From DASXTW01 sp036505215 (GTDB lineage Bacteria > Actinomycetota > UBA4738): a stretch of 10,957 bases of DNA. Shown piece by piece: positions 7,843 through 10,957 of the stretch. The stretch is from the NCBI GenBank assembly GCA_036505215.1, contig DASXTW010000145.1, positions 1 to 10,957 of the forward strand. Direction: 5' to 3'. How positions within the stretch are numbered: the first letter of the stretch is position 1; every line of letters begins with the position of its first letter. Position numbers and translations under genes: made by a program. A model generated the notes under the pieces. That model saw nothing but the letters and a program-made list of their open reading frames with translations. It made no database searches and had not been told where the DNA came from.

Positions 7843-9273
7843 TCATGTCCGGATCACGATCATCCGCTCTTCGGTCATCTCTCGGACCGTGTTGTGTGGA
7901 CCCTCCCTCGTGTTGCCCGACTCCTTCGTCCCTCCGTATGGCATCTGGTCGGCCCGAAACGTCGGCGCCTGGTTGATGGTCACTCCTCCGAACTCCAGTT
8001 GCTCGGCAGCGGTGAGGGCCGTCCCGAGATCCCTGGTGAAGATCCCGGCCTGCAGGCCGTATTCCGTTCCGTTCGCCAGGGTGATCGCCTCGGTCAAGTC
8101 CTGGAACGTGCGGACCGATACCACCGGACCGAACACCTCTCGCTGCCACACACGGACGTCAGTGTCCACGTCGGTCAACACCACCGGAGCGAGATGGCCG
8201 TCCTGTTGCTGTCCACCGTCTAATCGTTCGGCTCCCACGGCCTCGGCCTCGTCGATCCACTCCCGGATCCGGTCTCGCGCCTCGGGATTGATCACAGGGC
8301 CCAAGTCCGTCTCGGAGTCCAGGGGATCGCCGAGCCGCAGCCCACCGACAGCCTCGATGAACTCCCGCAGGAATTCATCCCGGATTCCTTGATCCACGAT
8401 CACGCGCTGCACCGAGATGCACGATTGACCGGCGAACGAGTAGCCGCTCACGGCCGCCGCCGCTGCTGCTGCTTCCAGATCGGCGTCGGCGCACACGATC
8501 AGCGGGGTAGAGTTCCCGAGCTCCAGAGTCACCCGCTTGCGAGGCGCCCGGGACACCAGCGCCCATCCCACCTCGCTTGACCCCGTGAAGGTGATCAGCC
8601 CCACTCGATCGTCCTCGGCGAAGACATCACCGATCTTGTCAGAAGGCCCCACCAGAACGGAGAGCCACTCGGTGGGGAGCCCGGCCCGATGCAGCGTACG
8701 CACGAACTCGATGGCGGTCAGGGGCGCTTTCTCGGCCGGCTTTAAGACGACCCCGCAGCCGGCAGCTATGGCCGGAGCCACCTTGTGCGCCGCGAGGTTC
8801 AGGGGAAAGTTGAAGGGCGTAATCGCCCCCACCACACCGATCGGGACGCGGATGGTGAATCCCCGATGCCCCACGCCGACCGGATGAGCGTCCATAGGAA
8901 TGCCTCGTCCGGCCAGGGTCCGAGCCTCGATTGCCGAGAAGGTAAGGGTCTGAACGCATCTATCCACCTCGACCAGGCCCTGCTTGACCGGCTTGCCCAC
9001 TTCGAGCGCCAGCATTCTGGCGAACTCCTCCCGCCGATCCCGGATCTCCGACGCAGCACGCTCGAGGATGAGTCCTCGCTCGTAGGCGGGCAGACCCCGT
9101 CTCATGGATTCGAAGGCGGACCGTACCGCCTCCCGGGCCTCCTCGGGTCCGACCAGCGGTACGGCCCCAACGACCGCACCGTCCCACGGAGACCGGATCT
9201 CGCGGAGGTCGGCACCCGCGGACACCTCCTCACCGGCAACCATCAATTGCGACACCGGCGCCCCCTGCCGCAT
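7843..9273 (-). CDS. NAD(P)-dependent aldehyde dehydrogenase
   Basis: This 476-residue cytosolic protein has every landmark of the aldehyde dehydrogenase superfamily: PFNFPLN (153-159) with oxyanion Asn155, Lys178 in LKPAEKAP for the cofactor ribose, GSSEVG (231-236), general base Glu251, catalytic Cys285 in GQSCISVQR, and EVFGP (379-383). The GQSCISVQR signature and overall length resemble the lactaldehyde/phosphonoacetaldehyde/succinate-semialdehyde group rather than betaine aldehyde dehydrogenases, but this does not fix the substrate. One departure is ELGNSTP at 251-257, where ELGGNAP or ELGSNSP is usual. It starts at ATG 9273 with GGAGG (9283-9287) nine bases upstream and is the first gene of the minus-strand operon. 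It probably oxidises an aldehyde made by the downstream enzymes to a carboxylate. Catalytic activity is likely since Cys, Glu and Asn are all intact. Confidence 0.95.
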   Translation of the reverse strand: MRQGAPVSQLMVAGEEVSAGADLREIRSPWDGAVVGAVPLVGPEEAREAVRSAFESMRRGLPAYERGLILERAASEIRDRREEFARMLALEVGKPVKQGLVEVDRCVQTLTFSAIEARTLAGRGIPMDAHPVGVGHRGFTIRVPIGVVGAITPFNFPLNLAAHKVAPAIAAGCGVVLKPAEKAPLTAIEFVRTLHRAGLPTEWLSVLVGPSDKIGDVFAEDDRVGLITFTGSSEVGWALVSRAPRKRVTLELGNSTPLIVCADADLEAAAAAAAVSGYSFAGQSCISVQRVIVDQGIRDEFLREFIEAVGGLRLGDPLDSETDLGPVINPEARDRIREWIDEAEAVGAERLDGGQQQDGHLAPVVLTDVDTDVRVWQREVFGPVVSVRTFQDLTEAITLANGTEYGLQAGIFTRDLGTALTAAEQLEFGGVTINQAPTFRADQMPYGGTKESGNTREGPHNTVREMTEERMIVIRT

Positions 9274-9282
9274 GTGCTTCCA

Positions 9283-9287
9283 CCTCC
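9283..9287 (-). promoter_or_regulatory. Shine-Dalgarno site of the aldehyde dehydrogenase gene
   Basis: GGAGG on the minus strand lies nine bases before ATG 9273, inside GGGAGGTGG. It supports this start codon. Confidence 0.7.
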
Positions 9288-9293
9288 CACGGG

Positions 9294-9322
9294 TTTACGT
9301 GGTAACGGGCCGATGCTAGCAT
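9294..9322 (+). promoter_or_regulatory. Possible promoter for the DUF6282 gene
   Basis: TTTACG (9294-9299) and TAGCAT (9317-9322) are 17 bases apart, the preferred sigma-70-type spacing, and each is a partial match to TTGACA/TATAAT. The start point would fall near 9329, giving a leader of about 87 bases. The hexamer matches are modest, so this is a guess by position and spacing. Confidence 0.28.
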
Positions 9323-9323
9323 C
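9312..9323. promoter_or_regulatory. Perfect 12-bp palindrome, candidate operator
   Basis: GATGCTAGCATC is its own reverse complement. It is flanked by GGCC directly on the left (9308-9311) and by A then GGCC on the right (9325-9328), so the symmetry nearly continues to 21 bases. It lies in the divergent region and contains the possible -10 hexamer of each direction. A dimeric repressor bound here could control both transcription units. The symmetry is seen directly; the operator role is inferred from its place. Confidence 0.4.
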
Positions 9324-9341
9324 AGGCCGCCGAGTATCGAA
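9313..9341 (-). promoter_or_regulatory. Possible promoter for the aldehyde dehydrogenase operon
   Basis: On the minus strand TTCGAT (9341-9336) and TAGCAT (9318-9313) are separated by 17 bases. The predicted start near 9306 gives a leader of roughly 33 bases containing the GGAGG site. The -10 overlaps the one read on the opposite strand within the palindrome, so the two promoters would compete or be blocked together. The -35 match is weak. Confidence 0.3.
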
Positions 9342-9402
9342 AGTTCTTTTCGCCATGTGAGAGCCGCGTCAGCGTGGCAAGTGACGGGGCGGGGACGCCG
9401 GA

Positions 9403-9409
9403 AAGGAGG
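9403..9409 (+). promoter_or_regulatory. Shine-Dalgarno site deciding the DUF6282 start
   Basis: AAGGAGG, a near-perfect anti-16S match, lies six bases before GTG 9416. It selects this codon over the in-frame GTG at 9374, which has no such site. Confidence 0.75.
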
Positions 9410-9415
9410 ACGTCC

Positions 9416-10300
9416 GTGACGCGACCGGATCTCGAACTGCTCCATGACGCGATCGACATGCATGCCCACACTGCTCCGGCCCTGTTCCGGCGTCCACTCG
9501 ACGATGCGGATCTGGCCAAGGCGGCCATCGACTACGGGATGAGGGGCTTCGTCCTGAAGGATCATGACCAGGTGACGACAGGACGGGCCTATTACGTGGC
9601 CAAGATGTACCCGGAGATCCAACCGTTCGGCGCAGTGGTCCTGAATCGGTCGGCCGGGGGCCTGAACCCCTACGTGGCCGAGGCCGCCATTCACTATGGA
9701 GCGAAGGTCGTCTGGATGCCCAGCAACCACTCCAAATGGCACGCCGATTTCTTCGAGACTCCGGACTACCCGCAGCTGGGCCGGCAACAGAAGCAGCTAC
9801 CGGGACCGGGCCTGTCCGTGTTCGGCGAGGAGGGCAAGCTCAGGGAAGAGGTACTGACGATCATCGACGTGGTGGCGAAGGCGGACATCTGCCTCGCCAC
9901 CGGCCACCTCAGTCTGCCGGAGATCCGGATGATGCAGGATGAGGCGAACCAGCGGGGAGTGAACAAGTTCATCGTCACACATGCCAATTGGTCGCTGTGC
10001 AAGCTCGACCTGGAGGTCCAGAGGGAGCTCGTGGCCAAGGGAGCGACGCTCGAGTACGTGTCCGCAACCTGCGTCTCCCCGATCTTCCACGAGCAGAGCC
10101 CCAAGGAACTCGCCGACTGGATCAACGGGTTCGAGGGCGAGCACCTCGTGTTCGGATCGGACCTCGGTCAGATGTCCGGTCCGCCACATCCAGAGGGGCT
10201 GCGAATGCTCCTCGCTTCACTTCTCGACGAAGGGGTGCCATACGAGTACCTCGAGAAGATGACGAAGGTGAACCCAGCGAAGCTCCTGGGGATCGACTAG
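9416..10300 (+). CDS. DUF6282-family amidohydrolase-like protein
   Basis: The 294-residue product resembles the DUF6282 family, a little-studied branch with amidohydrolase-type TIM-barrel features. It opens with DMHAHTAP (14-21), the HxH metal pair on the first strand (His16, His18), followed by VLKDHDQ (46-52), MPSNHSKWH (101-109), TGHLS (162-166, His164), THANW (188-192, His189) and FGSDLGQ (246-252, Asp249). His16, His18, His164, His189 and Asp249 form a plausible metal-ligand set in the order expected for amidohydrolases, with Lys48 or His105 as further active-site candidates. A hydrolytic or decarboxylating role is therefore likely, but no reaction is established that I can name. Start choice: GTG 9416 has an excellent AAGGAGG site (9403-9409) six bases upstream; an in-frame GTG at 9374 would add 14 unrelated residues and has no SD. 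It diverges from the dehydrogenase operon and may be co-regulated with it. Confidence 0.88.
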   Translation: MTRPDLELLHDAIDMHAHTAPALFRRPLDDADLAKAAIDYGMRGFVLKDHDQVTTGRAYYVAKMYPEIQPFGAVVLNRSAGGLNPYVAEAAIHYGAKVVWMPSNHSKWHADFFETPDYPQLGRQQKQLPGPGLSVFGEEGKLREEVLTIIDVVAKADICLATGHLSLPEIRMMQDEANQRGVNKFIVTHANWSLCKLDLEVQRELVAKGATLEYVSATCVSPIFHEQSPKELADWINGFEGEHLVFGSDLGQMSGPPHPEGLRMLLASLLDEGVPYEYLEKMTKVNPAKLLGID

Positions 10301-10418
10301 GGGACCAAGCGGATCGAGTGTTACCCCCTCGCGTTCGTGAAGTCCCTTTACTGGCTGCGAGCCAACTGAGGAGGCGGACCGGTTCTTTGGACTCAAGTGG
10401 GGCCGCTACCATCGACGC
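10301..10418. other. Intergenic region between the DUF6282 and HAD genes
   Basis: There is no supported gene in these 118 bases. A small hairpin TGGCT-GCG-AGCCA (10352-10364) has no T-run after it and is not a convincing intrinsic terminator. An AGGAGG at 10369-10374 has no start codon at proper distance: the nearest, TTG 10387, is 12 bases away and opens only 11 codons. Confidence 0.5.
10407..10412 (+). promoter_or_regulatory. Possible -10 element of a leaderless promoter for the HAD gene
   Basis: TACCAT fits the TANNNT -10 consensus common in actinobacteria and ends six bases before GTG 10419, so transcription would begin at or next to the start codon. A TTGGAC (10387-10392) could be the -35, but its 14-base spacing is short. 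The lack of a usable SD before the GTG supports a leaderless reading. Confidence 0.4.
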
Positions 10419-10957
10419 GTGACCGGAATGCGCTCGATCCGGGCGATGCTGCTGGACATGGACGGCGTCCTGACCATCTCCGCCAGACGTGTGACCGGAG
10501 CGCTGGAAGCGGTCGCCTACCTGAGAAGCAAGACGGTGCCGCTCCGTGTCTTGACGAACACCGCCACGCGCAGCCGTGCCAGAGTGGCGGAGGAGCTACG
10601 TCTCGCTGGCTTCGACTTCACCGCCGACGAGGTCCTGACCTCTGCGGCCGCCACCACCGAATATCTCAGGGGACACTACCCCGGCGCCAAGTGTTACCTG
10701 CTCGGGGAACAAGGGGACGTCATGAGCGATCTCCGTGGAATCCAGTGGGTGGCAGAGGATGAGGATGAGGCTGACGTGGTGGTGATTGGAGGCGCCGATG
10801 AGGCTTTCACCTTCCACAACCTCAACCGGGCGCTTCGTATGACGGTGCGGGGAGCGGAACTCGTTGCTATGCATCAGGGGCTCTCGTGGATGACTTCGGA
10901 GGGACTCTGCCTGGACGCCGGGGCGTACCTGCTCGGACTCGAGGCGGCAACGGGCAA
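10419..10957 (+). CDS. HAD-superfamily subclass IIA phosphatase, N-terminal part (runs off right edge; LHPP/HDHD2/NagD-like)
   Basis: The 179 visible residues carry HAD motif I LLDMDGVLT (11-19) with nucleophile Asp13 and acid/base Asp15, and motif II LTNTATRS (45-52). The following cap region (VVIGGADEAFTFHNLNRAL 121-139, then GAELVAMHQG and DAGAYLLGLEAATG) is arranged as in subclass IIA enzymes, most like LHPP/HDHD2 and NagD proteins. These are small phosphatases acting on sugar phosphates, nucleotides or phospho-amino compounds. Motif III lysine and motif IV aspartates lie beyond the window. The frame reaches the last base without a stop. GTG 10419 lies six bases after a TACCAT -10-like hexamer and has no good SD, so a leaderless transcript is likely; ATG 10428 is the alternative start. 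It follows the DUF6282 gene by 118 bases with its own promoter, so it may not belong to the pathway. Confidence 0.85.
   Translation, partial: MTGMRSIRAMLLDMDGVLTISARRVTGALEAVAYLRSKTVPLRVLTNTATRSRARVAEELRLAGFDFTADEVLTSAAATTEYLRGHYPGAKCYLLGEQGDVMSDLRGIQWVAEDEDEADVVVIGGADEAFTFHNLNRALRMTVRGAELVAMHQGLSWMTSEGLCLDAGAYLLGLEAATG

Larger units (their letters stand above)
9274..9415. promoter_or_regulatory. Divergent intergenic control region
   Basis: The 142 bases separate the start codons of the minus-strand aldehyde dehydrogenase and the plus-strand DUF6282 gene. It must hold the promoters for both directions unless the operon is read from elsewhere. It contains a 12-bp palindrome, an interrupted inverted repeat TTAC-GTG-GTAA (9295-9305), and an SD for each gene. 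No regulator gene is present in the window, so the controlling protein would be encoded elsewhere. Confidence 0.6.

Noticed and set aside
6965..8392. 475-codon open frame on the plus strand
   Set aside because: It runs antisense across both the SDR and aldehyde dehydrogenase genes and through their intergenic gap, with no domain similarity. It is a GC-driven artefact.
10352..10364. Hairpin as an intrinsic terminator after the DUF6282 gene
   Set aside because: The stem has only five base pairs and no following T-run.
10369..10422. Short leader peptide before the HAD gene (AGGAGG, then TTG 10387 to TGA 10422)
   Set aside because: The SD-to-start distance of 12 bases is too long, the start is a rare TTG, and the 11-codon product has no telling features.

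Overview
The window is GC-rich bacterial chromosome, densely coding, with GTG and TTG starts next to ATG, strong Shine-Dalgarno (SD) sites and one probable leaderless gene. This would fit a soil actinobacterium or another GC-rich, poorly sampled phylum. No rRNA, housekeeping gene or taxon-specific marker is present, so the assignment is weak. I see no tRNA, CRISPR array, insertion sequence or phage gene.

Layout. Six genes on the minus strand, from about 9273 down to the left edge, look like one operon. In order of transcription they are: an NAD(P)-dependent aldehyde dehydrogenase (7843-9273), a short-chain dehydrogenase/reductase (6932-7756), a class III PLP aminotransferase related to glutamate-1-semialdehyde aminomutase (5523-6887), two tandem paralogous molybdenum hydroxylase large subunits (3036-5444 and 544-3039), and the first 182 codons of a UbiD-family decarboxylase that runs off the left edge. 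The last three genes are joined by 4-base start/stop overlaps (ATGA, then TTGA), which suggests translational coupling. On the plus strand, diverging from the aldehyde dehydrogenase, lie a DUF6282 amidohydrolase-like protein (9416-10300) and the start of a HAD-superfamily subclass IIA phosphatase (10419 to the right edge). The 142-base divergent gap holds a perfect 12-bp palindrome that overlaps possible -10 elements on both strands.

How the genes may work together. All recognisable enzymes are of catabolic type: amine removal, alcohol/ketone and aldehyde oxidation, molybdopterin-dependent hydroxylation, prenylated-FMN decarboxylation and a metal-dependent hydrolase. The simplest reading is a degradation pathway for an amino-substituted aromatic or N-heterocyclic carboxylic compound, with the HAD gene probably separate. 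The substrate cannot be read from the sequence. The most unusual points are the coupled pair of molybdenum hydroxylase large subunits without their FAD and 2Fe-2S partners in the window, their direct coupling to UbiD, and the shared non-canonical GxGNET cofactor-loop motif in both.
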